Assembly: GCA_037481655.1 (NCBI GenBank)
Contig: JBBFLF010000002.1
Span: 127,856-191,855 of the forward strand
Direction: 5' to 3'
Origin: Desulfobaccales bacterium
GTDB lineage: Bacteria; Desulfobacterota; Desulfobaccia; Desulfobaccales; 0-14-0-80-60-11
Length of the DNA stretch: 64,000 nt
In this document: piece after piece, positions 45,364 through 54,195 of the stretch
Layout of the letters: each line of letters begins with the position of its first letter
Numbering within the stretch: the first letter of the stretch is position 1
Translations under genes and position numbers: made by a program
Notes under the pieces: model-generated
Database searches by the model: none
What the model was told of the DNA's origin: nothing
What the model saw: only the letters and a program-made list of their open reading frames with translations

Positions 45364-45401
45364 AAAAGGCAAAAAGGGGCGGCAGGAAATGTCCGCCCCT
45401 T
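45364..45401 (-). terminator. Intrinsic terminator for the minus-strand TolC gene
   Basis: On the minus strand the stem AAGGGGCGG / CCGCCCCTT (45401-45393 and 45382-45374) is followed by TTTGCCTTTT. On the plus strand the A-rich side comes first, so it may also stop the converging CBS gene weakly. Confidence 0.85.
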
Positions 45402-45419
45402 CACCTCGTCTGATGATTT

Positions 45420-46862
45420 TTACCGGCTGGCCGGCGTCAGGTTCCCCGGCTTGCCGGCGGCCGGCGCCGCCCGTTGCGCCAGGGTGCGGCGATAGAGGCC
45501 GGTGGCCTGGTCCAGTTTGGCCCGGGCCAGGTTGTACTCATAGAGGCTGGCGAGGTAATCCCCCCGGAATTTGCCGTAGCGCTCGATGGCCTGGAAGATG
45601 TCGTTCAGCTGCCCCAGGCCCATGTCAAAGTTGCTGAAGGCGGTGACCAGCCAGCGGCGGGAGTTGATGTAGGCCGTCTCCAGCCCCTTGGCCCCCTTGG
45701 CGCTCTCCTGGACCTTGGCGTACTGCTTGGCCACCTCCAAAGGAATGCCCATGAGGGCGGCCTTTTCCGTGTGCTGCAGTTGGGCCAGTTCGGCTTGGGC
45801 CGCCCGCACCTTGGCCTGGGCGATGCCGAAGTCGAAGTTCCAGCGGACGCCCACAAACGGAGCCACGAAGGCGGTGTTAAAGTAGTCCACGATGGCCGGA
45901 TCCCGGTAATTGCCGGTGATGCGGTCCCGGCCCGGGGCCCCGGCCAGGGCGCCCATCACCATGAGGAAAAAGGAGGGATAGCGGTCGGCCCGGGCGGCGT
46001 CCACCAGAAGCTGCCGGGCCCTCAGGCCCTCCTTGAGCTGGGTGAATTCGGGCCTCAGCTCCAGGGCCAGGCGCACATAGTGGTCCAGGTCCTCCCGCAA
46101 AGGCTCGGCGGCCGGCAGGTCGGTGGGAACCCGAAACTCCTGGCCGGGCCCCATGCCGGTCATGGCCTTGAGGGCCTGATACGCCAGTTTGGAGCCTTCC
46201 TCGGCTTCGGCGGCGAATTTCTCCACCCCGCCCTCATAGGCCGCCACCCGGTATTTGTCCGTCTCCTTCACCGTGGCGGAGCCCACCTGCATGAGACGGT
46301 TGATGCGCTCCTTGATGTCCCGGATGTAGGTGCGGGCCTCCTTGACTTCATCCTTGCCCTGGTTGGCCAGGATGAGGCCGTAGTAGGCCTCGGCCACCCG
46401 GGTGAGGACCTCGCCCTGCTTGCTCTCCACCCCGGCCTGCTTCACCTTGATGTAGCTTTCCGCCGCCCGCTCCCGGAACTTGATCTTGCCGAAGGTGTAT
46501 AAGGGCTGGATGATGGTGACATCCAGGCGGCCGAAGACATTGACGCCGTGAAGCTGGTCCGCCGGGTCGGGATAAAAGAGCACTTTGGAGCCGTTCAGGT
46601 CCTTGAAAAAGGGCGCCCGGGAATTGGGCACCACGCTGCCGATGGCGGTGGCCTCCAGCTGCGGGTAGAGGTAGCCGTGGGCCTCGTCTTTCCGGGCCCG
46701 GGCGTAGTCCACCTCGCTTTGGCTGGCCTTGACCTCGGGGCTGTATTTCAAGGCCAGGTCCATGAGCTGCGGCAGGGTCATCACCGGCGCCTCTGCGGCC
46801 AGGACTCCCCCGGTCCCGGCCAGCAGCGCCCCCATTGCCATGATGAGGATGATCCGTACCAT
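45420..46862 (-). CDS. TolC-family outer-membrane protein
   Basis: The 480-residue protein has a signal peptide (MVRIILIMAMGALLAGTGGV ending LAAEAP) and two outer-membrane efflux repeats of coiled-coil character, starting TLPQLMDLALKYSPEVKASQ. Unlike the OprM-type channel at 3516, it has no lipobox. It would form a trimeric outer-membrane tunnel. No inner-membrane pump is encoded next to it, so it may serve several exporters or a type I system elsewhere. ATG 46862 follows GGAGGGGGA. Confidence 0.88.
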   Translation of the reverse strand: MVRIILIMAMGALLAGTGGVLAAEAPVMTLPQLMDLALKYSPEVKASQSEVDYARARKDEAHGYLYPQLEATAIGSVVPNSRAPFFKDLNGSKVLFYPDPADQLHGVNVFGRLDVTIIQPLYTFGKIKFRERAAESYIKVKQAGVESKQGEVLTRVAEAYYGLILANQGKDEVKEARTYIRDIKERINRLMQVGSATVKETDKYRVAAYEGGVEKFAAEAEEGSKLAYQALKAMTGMGPGQEFRVPTDLPAAEPLREDLDHYVRLALELRPEFTQLKEGLRARQLLVDAARADRYPSFFLMVMGALAGAPGRDRITGNYRDPAIVDYFNTAFVAPFVGVRWNFDFGIAQAKVRAAQAELAQLQHTEKAALMGIPLEVAKQYAKVQESAKGAKGLETAYINSRRWLVTAFSNFDMGLGQLNDIFQAIERYGKFRGDYLASLYEYNLARAKLDQATGLYRRTLAQRAAPAAGKPGNLTPASR

Positions 46863-47294
46863 CTCCCCCTCCGGAAAAGAACGACATGTGCTTCCAGGGA
46901 TAGGCGACAAGGGCACAAATTTCCCTCCCCTCCCGCTGGCTCCCAGGATTAGGGTTAACCTTAACGGGAAAAATAAACAAAGTCCATTGTAATTTGATTC
47001 CGGCAGAAAGAGCTTCCCGAGACAAGCTCTGAGGCCGGCAGGTCCCTCTTGTGCGTGTCTTGCCCTCTTCCAGGCGGGGGAAACGGTTGCGACGGGGTGC
47101 CAGGGCCTTCGCCTGTCCCCTTTGCTTTCCTTAAAAATTTTCAAATGACTCTCAACTTTCTTCCGATTTAGTCGAACTAGATGAGAAATGACCGGGGCGA
47201 CGCCTCCTTGCCCCCGGCGGGTTTTGTGGTATAACAACGCACAGGGCGGCAGTCCGCATGAGGCGCGGCCGCAGGGCCGGAAAGGGGATCAGGA
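46863..47294. promoter_or_regulatory. Divergent intergenic region between tolC-like and epimerase genes
   Basis: The gap of 432 bases has no gene. At 47000-47038 a two-part hairpin (CCGGC...AGAGCTT...AAGCTCT...GCCGG) may lie in the leader of the leftward gene. A possible promoter for the rightward epimerase is TTGCCC (47208) and TATAAC (47230-47235), 16 bases apart. An AT-rich patch is at 47130-47190. Confidence 0.45.
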
Positions 47295-48224
47295 ATGCAG
47301 CGGGTAGTGGTGACCGGCGGGGCCGGCTTCATCGGCTCCCATGTGGCGGAACGGCTGGTGGCGGCAGACTGGGAGGTGGCGGTGCTGGACAATCTCAGAA
47401 GCGGCCGCCGGGAGAACGTGCCGACAGCGGCGCAGTTCCTCCCCCTGGACATCACCAGCCGGGAGGCCTATGAGTTCATCCTCGATTTCCGGCCCCGGGT
47501 GATCATCCACCACGCCGCCCAGATGAGCGTGCGCCATTCGGTGGACGACCCTCTCTTCGACGCCCGGGAGAACATCCTGGGCTCCCTCAACCTCTGCCAG
47601 GCCGCCACCAAGGCGGGGGTGAAAAAGTTCATCTTCGCTTCCACCGGCGGCGCCATTTACGGCGATGCGGCCCCGGTACCGGCCGCCGAAAGCGACGCGC
47701 CCCGGCCGGAGTGCCCCTATGGGGTGGCCAAGTTGGCGGTGGAGCATTACCTCCACTTTTATGAACGGGAATACGGCCTCATCCCCATCTCCCTGCGCTA
47801 TGCCAATGTGTACGGCCCCCGGCAAAACGGCCTGGGAGAGGCGGGGGTGGTGGCCATCTTCATCGAAAAATTCCTGGCCGGCGAGCAGCCGGTGATCAAC
47901 GGCGACGGGTTGCAAACCCGGGACTTCGTCTATGTGGAGGATGTGGTGGCGGCCAACATGTTGGCGCTCAATTATCCCGCTGCGGGCATCTTCAACATCG
48001 GCACCGGCAAGGAAACGGATATTTTAACGCTCTATAAGCACTTGCAACGGCTGTGCGGCTCCCCCCGGGAGCCGGTGCACGGGCCCGCCAAACCCGGGGA
48101 GCAGCGGCGAAGCGCCCTCAACGCCACCCTGGCTAAGGAGCTCCTGGGCTGGCAGCCCACGGTGTCCTTGGAGGAGGGCCTGGCCCGCACCGTGGCGGCC
48201 TTCCGGGCCGCCCGGGCTGCCTGA
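47295..48224 (+). CDS. NAD-dependent sugar-nucleotide epimerase (GalE-like, extended SDR)
   Basis: The 309-residue protein has the NAD site VVVTGGAGFIGSHVAERLV, the catalytic Ser116-Thr117 region FASTGGAIYGD, and Tyr142 with Lys146 in CPYGVAKLAVE. The SLRYANVYGPRQ and VEDVVAANMLAL motifs support a UDP-glucose 4-epimerase or related UDP-sugar epimerase. It is shorter than E. coli GalE (about 338 residues), as in many anaerobes and archaea. No neighbouring sugar genes are seen, so the exact substrate is open. Confidence 0.9.
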   Translation: MQRVVVTGGAGFIGSHVAERLVAADWEVAVLDNLRSGRRENVPTAAQFLPLDITSREAYEFILDFRPRVIIHHAAQMSVRHSVDDPLFDARENILGSLNLCQAATKAGVKKFIFASTGGAIYGDAAPVPAAESDAPRPECPYGVAKLAVEHYLHFYEREYGLIPISLRYANVYGPRQNGLGEAGVVAIFIEKFLAGEQPVINGDGLQTRDFVYVEDVVAANMLALNYPAAGIFNIGTGKETDILTLYKHLQRLCGSPREPVHGPAKPGEQRRSALNATLAKELLGWQPTVSLEEGLARTVAAFRAARAA

Positions 48225-48228
48225 GTGA

Positions 48229-48296
48229 AGCTGGGGGAGGGGACCAGGGACCGAAGGAGTCTCTTCATTCTCCTGCCACCCTTCCTCAATCCCAGA
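48229..48296. repeat. REP-like palindromic intergenic element, degenerate copy
   Basis: GCTGGGGGAGGGGACCAGGG and CCTGCCACCCTTCCTCAATC flank a centre with GGAGTCTCTTCATTC. The arms are related to the other copies, but imperfect. It lies between the epimerase and the ABC operon. Confidence 0.4.
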
Positions 48297-48414
48297 CAGG
48301 GTTTGGGTGGGGTGATGCAGGGGGCAAGCGGGGGGCCCCCGCTCCCCAGTTCTTTCTCCCCAAGTGTGACGGTGATTCTGCCTGCTATTTATGAGGACTG
48401 ACGACCTTAACGCC

Positions 48415-49344
48415 ATGATGATTGAGGTTCAGGACCTGACCAAATATTACGGCCCGCATCTGGCCATCAGCCGGGTGAGTTTTGCGGTGGCCGCCGGCGA
48501 AATCGTGGGCTTTCTCGGGCCCAACGGCGCCGGCAAGACCACCACCTTGAAGATCCTGGCGGGCTACCTCACCCCCACCTCCGGCAGCGCCCGCATCAAC
48601 GGCCATGATGTCCTCACCGAATCTCTGCAGGCGAGGCGCTCGCTGGGGTATCTGCCGGAAAACGTCCCCCTCTACCCCGACCTCACCGTGCGCCAGTTTC
48701 TGGACTTCGCCGCCCGGGCCAAGGGGGTGGCCGGCGACCGGCGGGGGGCGGAGGTACAGCAGGTGGTGGCGGAGTGCGGCCTCACGGAGGTGGTGGGCAC
48801 CCGCATCGGCGCCCTTTCCAAAGGCTTCCGCCAGCGGGTGGGGCTGGCCCAGGCCCTCCTCAACCGCCCGCCGCTCCTCATCCTGGATGAGCCCACCATC
48901 GGGCTCGACCCCTCCCAGATCGTGGAGATCCGCCAGCTCATCAAGGAGCTGGCCGGCCGGCACACAGTCATCCTCTCCAGTCACATCCTGCCGGAAGTAA
49001 GCCAGCTCTGCCAGCGGGTGATCATCATCAATAAAGGCCAGATCATTGCTTCGGACACCCCGGAAAACCTCTCCCGGCAGCTCAGCCGGGGGCTGCGGGT
49101 GCAGCTGGCGGTGGATGGGCCGGCGGACGAGGTGATGGCGGCGATCCGGGGCCTGGAGGGGGTCACCGAGGTCTCGCCCCTGGGGGAGAGCCGCTATCTG
49201 GTGGTGGGCCGGGACGACGGCGATCTCAGGCCTGATCTGGCCCGCCTGGTGGTCTCCCGGGGCTGGAACCTGTGGGAACTCAAAGCCCAGGAATTCACCC
49301 TGGAGGAAGTCTTCCTCAATCTGGTCACCGAGGAGGAAGCTTAA
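48415..49344 (+). CDS. ABC transporter ATP-binding protein (GldA-like)
   Basis: The 309-residue protein has Walker A FLGPNGAGKTTTLKILAG, the signature LSKGFRQRVGLAQALLNRPP and Walker B LLILDEPTIGLDP. A C-terminal extension of about 80 residues resembles those of GldA and other ABC-2 export ATPases. It begins a four-gene operon (ATPase, ABC-2 permease, GldG-like, DUF4340). In Bacteroidetes the Gld ABC is linked to gliding, but this gene set is widespread in non-gliding bacteria. The start is ambiguous: ATG 48415 or 48418 fit the family, and an ATG at 48391 is possible. Confidence 0.93.
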   Translation: MMIEVQDLTKYYGPHLAISRVSFAVAAGEIVGFLGPNGAGKTTTLKILAGYLTPTSGSARINGHDVLTESLQARRSLGYLPENVPLYPDLTVRQFLDFAARAKGVAGDRRGAEVQQVVAECGLTEVVGTRIGALSKGFRQRVGLAQALLNRPPLLILDEPTIGLDPSQIVEIRQLIKELAGRHTVILSSHILPEVSQLCQRVIIINKGQIIASDTPENLSRQLSRGLRVQLAVDGPADEVMAAIRGLEGVTEVSPLGESRYLVVGRDDGDLRPDLARLVVSRGWNLWELKAQEFTLEEVFLNLVTEEEA

Positions 49345-49346
49345 GC

Positions 49347-50117
49347 ATGTCCGGCATCGGCGCGGTGGTGCGCAAGGAGCTCACCATCTATTTCGCCACC
49401 CCCATCTTTTACCTGGTGGGCTTCTGCTTCCTGCTTTTAGGGGGCTACTTTTTCTACGCCAACCTGCTCTACTACAGCCTCCTGAGCTTCCAGGGGGCCC
49501 AGAACCCGCAGCTGGCGGCCCTGCTCACCCCTCAGCAGATGGTCTTTCGGCCGCTTTTCGGCACCCTGGCCATCGTCTTTCTCTTCCTGGTGCCTCTGAT
49601 CACCATGCGCCTGCTGGCGGAGGAGAAGCGCTCCGGCACCGCCGAGCTGCTCTTCACCTACCCCCTCACCGACGGGGCCATCATTTTGGGGAAGTTTCTG
49701 GCGGCACTTTTGGTCTATCTCCTCCTCCTGGCCATCACGGTGATTTATCCTTTGTCGCTGGCGCCCATCACCCGGCTGGACTGGGGGGCCCTGGCCAGCG
49801 GCTATCTGGGGCTGATCCTGTTGGGGGGCGCCTGCCTGGCCCTGGGGCTTTTTGCCTCCAGCCTGACGGAGAACCAGATCATCGCCGCGGTGCTGGCCTT
49901 TGCCTTTCTCCTCCTTTTCTGGCTCATCGGCTGGCAGCAGGAGCTGGGGGCCGCGGGCTGGGGCGGCCTCTTTGCCGCCTTATCCCTCCTGGAGCATTTT
50001 GAGAATCTGGCCCGGGGGGTCGTCGACACCCGGGATGTGGTCTTTTACCTGAGTTTCATCTACTTTTTCCTGTTCCTCACCCAGCGGCAGTTGGAATCCC
50101 GCCGCTGGCGAGCCTGA
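49347..50117 (+). CDS. ABC-2-type transporter permease (GldF-like)
   Basis: The 256-residue membrane protein has six predicted helices. The N-terminal VVRKELTIYFATPIFYLVGF, RLLAEEKRSGTAELLFTYPL and GKFLAALLVYLLLLAITVIY are the marks of ABC-2 permeases of the GldF/NosY type. It begins two bases after the ATPase stop codon and presumably forms the exporter with it. The next two genes encode membrane-anchored periplasmic partners. Confidence 0.92.
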   Translation: MSGIGAVVRKELTIYFATPIFYLVGFCFLLLGGYFFYANLLYYSLLSFQGAQNPQLAALLTPQQMVFRPLFGTLAIVFLFLVPLITMRLLAEEKRSGTAELLFTYPLTDGAIILGKFLAALLVYLLLLAITVIYPLSLAPITRLDWGALASGYLGLILLGGACLALGLFASSLTENQIIAAVLAFAFLLLFWLIGWQQELGAAGWGGLFAALSLLEHFENLARGVVDTRDVVFYLSFIYFFLFLTQRQLESRRWRA

Positions 50118-50133
50118 TCAGTGGGTAGGTGCC

Positions 50134-51570
50134 GTGGCGCTGCGTGATCGTCTCTTCACCCGCACCGTGGTCTATGGCGGCGGCTCGGCGGCCGCAGTGG
50201 CGCTGGTGCTGGCCATTCTGGTGGTGATCAATCTCCTGGCGGGCCGTTACCCCGGTCGCCTGGACCTCACTCAGGGGAAATCCCAGTCCCTCACTGCCGT
50301 CACCCTGGCGCTTCTGAAGGACGTGGACAAGCCTCTCACCCTGACCGCCTTTTTCCCGGAGGGCCAGGGGGACCGGCAACGGGCCCGGGAGGTGCTGCAA
50401 AACTTCGCTTATGCCAACTCCCAGGTCTCCTTCAGCTTTGTGGACCCGGACCGCCAGCCTCACAAGGCCCGGGAGGCGGGCTTCCGTTTCCCGGGAAATG
50501 TGCTGTTGGAATATGACGGCCGCCGGCAGATGGCGGACCGGGCGGACGAGGAGGCCCTGGCCGAGGCCCTGCGCCGGCTGTTGCGGCCGCAGCAGAAGAA
50601 GGTCTATTTCCTCACCGGCCACGGGGAGCGCAGCATCGAGGACCCGAAGCGGGAGGGCCTCCTCACCGCCAAGCGGGCCCTGGAAAACGAGGGCTTCCTG
50701 GTAGCCGAGCTTAATCTTCTCAAAGAGGGGAAGATCCCTCCGGACGCCAGCGTGCTCGTCATCGCTGGGCCGGCCAAGTCTCTCTTTCCCCAGGAGATCG
50801 CGGTCTTGAAGGAGTTTCTGGGGAAGGGCGGCCGCCTCCTGGCGATGCTGGAGCCCTTTCAGGATGCCGGCCTCAAGGATTTCATGGCCGGTTATGGCGT
50901 GGAGCTCAACGACGGCCTGGTGCTGGACCACAACCAGGTGAGCCAGGCCCTGGGGGCCAGCGTGGTCATGCCCATTGCGGTGAAATACGGTCCCCACCGC
51001 ATCACCCGGGACTTCACCAACGTGGTCACCCTCTTTCCCCTGGCCCGGCCCCTGGGCCTGCGCCGGGATCTTCCCGGGGCCGCGGGGCTGCCGCTGGCCC
51101 TCTCCACCCAGACGAGCTGGGAGAAGATCGGCCGGGAGGTCCTGAAAAAGGAGGACTGGGACTTCAACCCCCAGAAGGACCGCCAGGGACCCTTCAATCT
51201 GGCGGTGCTGGTGGAGCTGAAGCCGCCGGAGCGCAAGGACGAGGCTGCCGAGGCTCAGGAGAAGGCGGCGCCCAAAGAGAAAAAGGCCGAGGGCAAAACG
51301 GCTTACCTTGCGGTTTTCGGGGATGTGGATTTCGCCACCAACGGCTATTTCAACCTCTCCATGAACGGCGACCTGTTTCTCAACACGGTGAATTTCCTGG
51401 CCGAGGAGGAAAAGCAGATCCTGATCCGGCGGGATGAGAAAAAGCCCCAGCCCTTGAGCCTTACCAGCTGGCAGATCTACGGCCTCTTTTTCCTTACCCT
51501 GATCTTTATCCCCGGGGCCATGCTCGTGGCCGGGGTGGCGGCCTATGTGCGCCGCCGGGCCCGGCGATAG
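50134..51570 (+). CDS. GldG-like ABC-associated membrane protein
   Basis: Starting at GTG 50134, the 478-residue protein has a helix near residues 15-36 (SAAAVALVLAILVVINLLAG) and another at the C-terminus (IYGLFFLTLIFIPGAMLVAG). Between them is a periplasmic domain with QGKSQSLTAVTLALLKDVDK, VYFLTGHGERSIED and RLLAMLEPFQD, typical of the GldG / ABC-type uncharacterised transport family (PF09822). A charged stretch (KDEAAEAQEKAAPKEKKAEG) is inserted near residue 370. It likely forms a complex with the upstream permease and downstream DUF4340 protein; the transported substrate is unknown. Confidence 0.9.
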   Translation: MALRDRLFTRTVVYGGGSAAAVALVLAILVVINLLAGRYPGRLDLTQGKSQSLTAVTLALLKDVDKPLTLTAFFPEGQGDRQRAREVLQNFAYANSQVSFSFVDPDRQPHKAREAGFRFPGNVLLEYDGRRQMADRADEEALAEALRRLLRPQQKKVYFLTGHGERSIEDPKREGLLTAKRALENEGFLVAELNLLKEGKIPPDASVLVIAGPAKSLFPQEIAVLKEFLGKGGRLLAMLEPFQDAGLKDFMAGYGVELNDGLVLDHNQVSQALGASVVMPIAVKYGPHRITRDFTNVVTLFPLARPLGLRRDLPGAAGLPLALSTQTSWEKIGREVLKKEDWDFNPQKDRQGPFNLAVLVELKPPERKDEAAEAQEKAAPKEKKAEGKTAYLAVFGDVDFATNGYFNLSMNGDLFLNTVNFLAEEEKQILIRRDEKKPQPLSLTSWQIYGLFFLTLIFIPGAMLVAGVAAYVRRRARR

Positions 51571-51582
51571 ACGGAGGGGGCC

Positions 51583-52932
51583 ATGCATCCCCGGCGTCTC
51601 TTGTCTTTCGTGGTCATCCTGCTGGTGCTCACGGCCGGCTATTTCATCGTCTCCTGGCAACAGGAGCGCCGCGACCGCCAGGAGCGGGAGGCCCGGCGGC
51701 TGCTGCCGGTAAAAGAGGAGGAGATCACCGGCATCACTCTCCGCAAAAAGGACCAGGAGATTCGCCTGGTGCGCCAGGACAAGGTCTGGCGGCTGGAAAA
51801 GCCCCTGAAGGCCAAGGCCGACCAGGAGACGGTGCGCAGCCAGGTGAATTTACTCGCCACCCTGGAGCGGGACCGGGACCTGGGGGAGCTCAGCGACCCC
51901 AAGGCCTACGGCCTGGACCAGCCCAGCCTGGTGGTGGAGGTCACCGCCAAGGGGCAGACCCATCGCCTGAAGGTGGGCCAGGCCACTCCGGGGCAACTGG
52001 GGTATTATGTGCAGCGGGAGGAGGAGCCGCGTCTTTTCACCCTGGGCGCCGCCACCAAGGACACCCTGGACCGCCCTTGGGAAGCCTTCCGGGACAAGAC
52101 CCTCTTTGATTTTGCGCCGGAAAAGGTGAGCAAGGTGCGGCTTTCGGTCGGCCCCAGCACCCTGGAGCTGGAGAAGACCCCCGCGGGGCTCTGGCGGCTA
52201 TCCGGGCGGGAGGAATTCAAGGTGCGCAAGGACCGCCTGGAGTCCTTCCTGCGCTTCCTCACTTTGGCCCGGGTGAAGGAATTCGTCAGCGACCCGCCCA
52301 AGGAGCCCCAGCTCGGCTTTACGCCCCTCCCCACCGCCGAGGTGAGCATTTATCTAGCGGAGGGGCCGCCTCAGAGTCTGATCCTGGGAGGCCGGCGGGA
52401 AGGTGACTACTACGCCCGCCAGGAGGCTCACGGGGAGCTGTTTTTGGTGGACGCGGACGTGGGCCAGCGCCTGCTGGGCCTGCCCGCCGCTTTGGAGGAC
52501 CGGCGCGTGTGGTCCGGGGAGGTGGGGGAGGCGGCCAAGCTCACCTGGGGGCCGCCGGACAAACCCTGGACCGGGGTCAAGGAGAAGGACGCCTGGAAGC
52601 TCACCGGGCCCGAGGGCCGGGAGGTGCGCCAACCCGCCGTGCGCCTGGAGGCCGCCCTCATCAAACTGCAGGAGCTGGAATATGACCGGCTCCTCCCTGG
52701 CGCCGGAGCCGGCAAGCGGGAGTACGTGGTGGAGGTGCGGGACGGAGCCGGGGAGCTCCTCTTCCGCCTCACCCAAGTGGGGAAGCCGGAGAAGGACAAG
52801 CTGAGCGTGCGCCTGGAGCGGGGCGGCAAACAGGAGATGGCCCTACTTCCCAAGGCCGGCTTCGAGCAGTGGCAGGCCGATATGGCCCGCCTCACCCAGC
52901 CGGCCGCGGACAAGGGCGGCACTGCCCCCTAA
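51583..52932 (+). CDS. DUF4340 family protein, partner of the Gld-type ABC system
   Basis: The 449-residue protein has an N-terminal anchor helix (LLSFVVILLVLTAGYFIVSW) and two or more repeats of the DUF4340 beta-rich domain. In these, ITGITLRKKDQEIRLVRQDK, WRLEKPLKAKADQETVRSQV and KAYGLDQPSLVVEVTAKGQT are characteristic. It begins 12 bases after the GldG-like gene behind GGAGGGGG. Genes encoding DUF4340 frequently end such ABC operons, but the biochemical function is unknown. Confidence 0.9.
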   Translation: MHPRRLLSFVVILLVLTAGYFIVSWQQERRDRQEREARRLLPVKEEEITGITLRKKDQEIRLVRQDKVWRLEKPLKAKADQETVRSQVNLLATLERDRDLGELSDPKAYGLDQPSLVVEVTAKGQTHRLKVGQATPGQLGYYVQREEEPRLFTLGAATKDTLDRPWEAFRDKTLFDFAPEKVSKVRLSVGPSTLELEKTPAGLWRLSGREEFKVRKDRLESFLRFLTLARVKEFVSDPPKEPQLGFTPLPTAEVSIYLAEGPPQSLILGGRREGDYYARQEAHGELFLVDADVGQRLLGLPAALEDRRVWSGEVGEAAKLTWGPPDKPWTGVKEKDAWKLTGPEGREVRQPAVRLEAALIKLQELEYDRLLPGAGAGKREYVVEVRDGAGELLFRLTQVGKPEKDKLSVRLERGGKQEMALLPKAGFEQWQADMARLTQPAADKGGTAP

Positions 52933-53200
52933 GCCCGGAACCGGAGACGAGGGCGGACAGGCTGGTGAGGCCGGATAAGCAAGGTGAAAAAGCTGCCGAA
53001 AAATCGGCTGCCCTTTATGCTGTCGGCTGAGGGCGGGGAGAGCCGATAAGTCCAAGGTTGAGTTGGGGGGAAAGAGGGGTTTTGGTTACTGTATATAGCT
53101 CCCCAGCTCATTTTCCAGACTCTTTTATGGGGGGCAGGTCACAATTCCTGGCCTTTCTTCCTGACTTTGGCATATTCTCACTGCGGGATGCGGCGGATAA
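52933..53200. other. Intergenic gap before surE
   Basis: This 268-base gap has no gene. It carries a GC-rich tract near 52936-52990, a moderate AT-rich stretch at 53080-53110 and a partial match to the palindromic elements (TTTTATGGGGGGCAGGTCACAA, in pieces) at about 53123-53150. No clear promoter was placed. Confidence 0.3.
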
Positions 53201-53965
53201 ATGAAAATTCTGGTGACCAATGATGACGGGATCTTTGCCCCCGGCTTAAGCGCCCTCTACCGGGAACTGCGTCATGCGGGGGAAGTGGCGGTGGTGGCCC
53301 CGGACACCGAACAGAGCGCCGTGGGGCATGCCATCAGCCTCAGCCACCCCTTGCGGGTCAAGGAGGTGCTGCTACCGGGGGGGGTCCGGGGCTGGTCGGT
53401 GACCGGCACCCCGGCGGATTGTGTGAAAATCGCTCTGGCGGAACTCCTGGACGGCCCCCCGGACCTGGTGGTCTCCGGCATCAACCTGGGGCCCAACGTG
53501 GGCATCAACGTGCTCTATTCCGGCACCGTGTCCGCCGCCACCGAGGCCGTCATCCTGGGCATCCGGGGCATCGCCTTCTCCCTGGACACCTACCGGGAGG
53601 CGGATTTCAGCGTCCCCGCCCGGCTGGCCCGGCGCCTGGTGACGGCCCTGGCCGGCTGGCACGCCTGGCCCCCCAAGGTCTGCCTCAACGTCAACCTGCC
53701 CGCCCGGCCGGCAGAGGATATCCTGGGGATCCGCATCACCCGTCAGGACACCGGCCGCCTGGTGGAGCACTTTGAGCGCCGGGTGGACCCCCGGGAGCGG
53801 GTCTATTACTGGCTGGCGGAGATCAACGAACGCCAGGAGCTGGACCTGAACACCGATTACGGCGCCCTCCAGGCCGGCTATATCTCCATCACCCCCATCA
53901 GCTTTGATCTCACCCACTACCCCAGCCTCACCCCTTTGGAGGGCCTGGACCTGAAGCTGCCGTAA
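53201..53965 (+). CDS. surE: 5'/3'-nucleotidase SurE
   Basis: The 254-residue metal-dependent phosphatase removes phosphate from nucleoside monophosphates. The metal ligands are Asp8, Asp9 (MKILVTNDDG), Ser39 (DTEQSAVGHA) and Asn95 (VVSGINLGPNVG), all present. The YSGTVSAATEAVILG and TDYGALQAGYISITPI motifs complete the family. It is followed by a strong terminator and lies tail to tail with bamD. The frequent neighbours pcm and rpoS are absent. Confidence 0.98.
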   Translation: MKILVTNDDGIFAPGLSALYRELRHAGEVAVVAPDTEQSAVGHAISLSHPLRVKEVLLPGGVRGWSVTGTPADCVKIALAELLDGPPDLVVSGINLGPNVGINVLYSGTVSAATEAVILGIRGIAFSLDTYREADFSVPARLARRLVTALAGWHAWPPKVCLNVNLPARPAEDILGIRITRQDTGRLVEHFERRVDPRERVYYWLAEINERQELDLNTDYGALQAGYISITPISFDLTHYPSLTPLEGLDLKLP

Positions 53966-54092
53966 AGGGAGAGAGGCAGGGAAGGGATGCCAGCGCTTTA
54001 GCGTGGCCGCAATCTTTTTACGGCGTGGGAGAGGGAGCCAAGGGGTCATTGACCCTGCCCCTTTCTTGCCCCCATCCCAAAAAATTTTATTC

Positions 54093-54126
54093 AAATCGAG
54101 GCCTTGGCCTCGATTTTTTTATTTTT
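54093..54126 (+). terminator. Intrinsic terminator after surE
   Basis: A ten-base perfect stem (AAATCGAGGC with GCCTCGATTT) and a four-base loop are followed by TTTTTTTATTTTT. Confidence 0.93.
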
Positions 54127-54195
54127 GAAGAAGTGTGGAAAGGTGGTGTGAGGGGAGGGCGGGGACCCAGGGCTTCCCTGCCCTCCCGGCAATCG

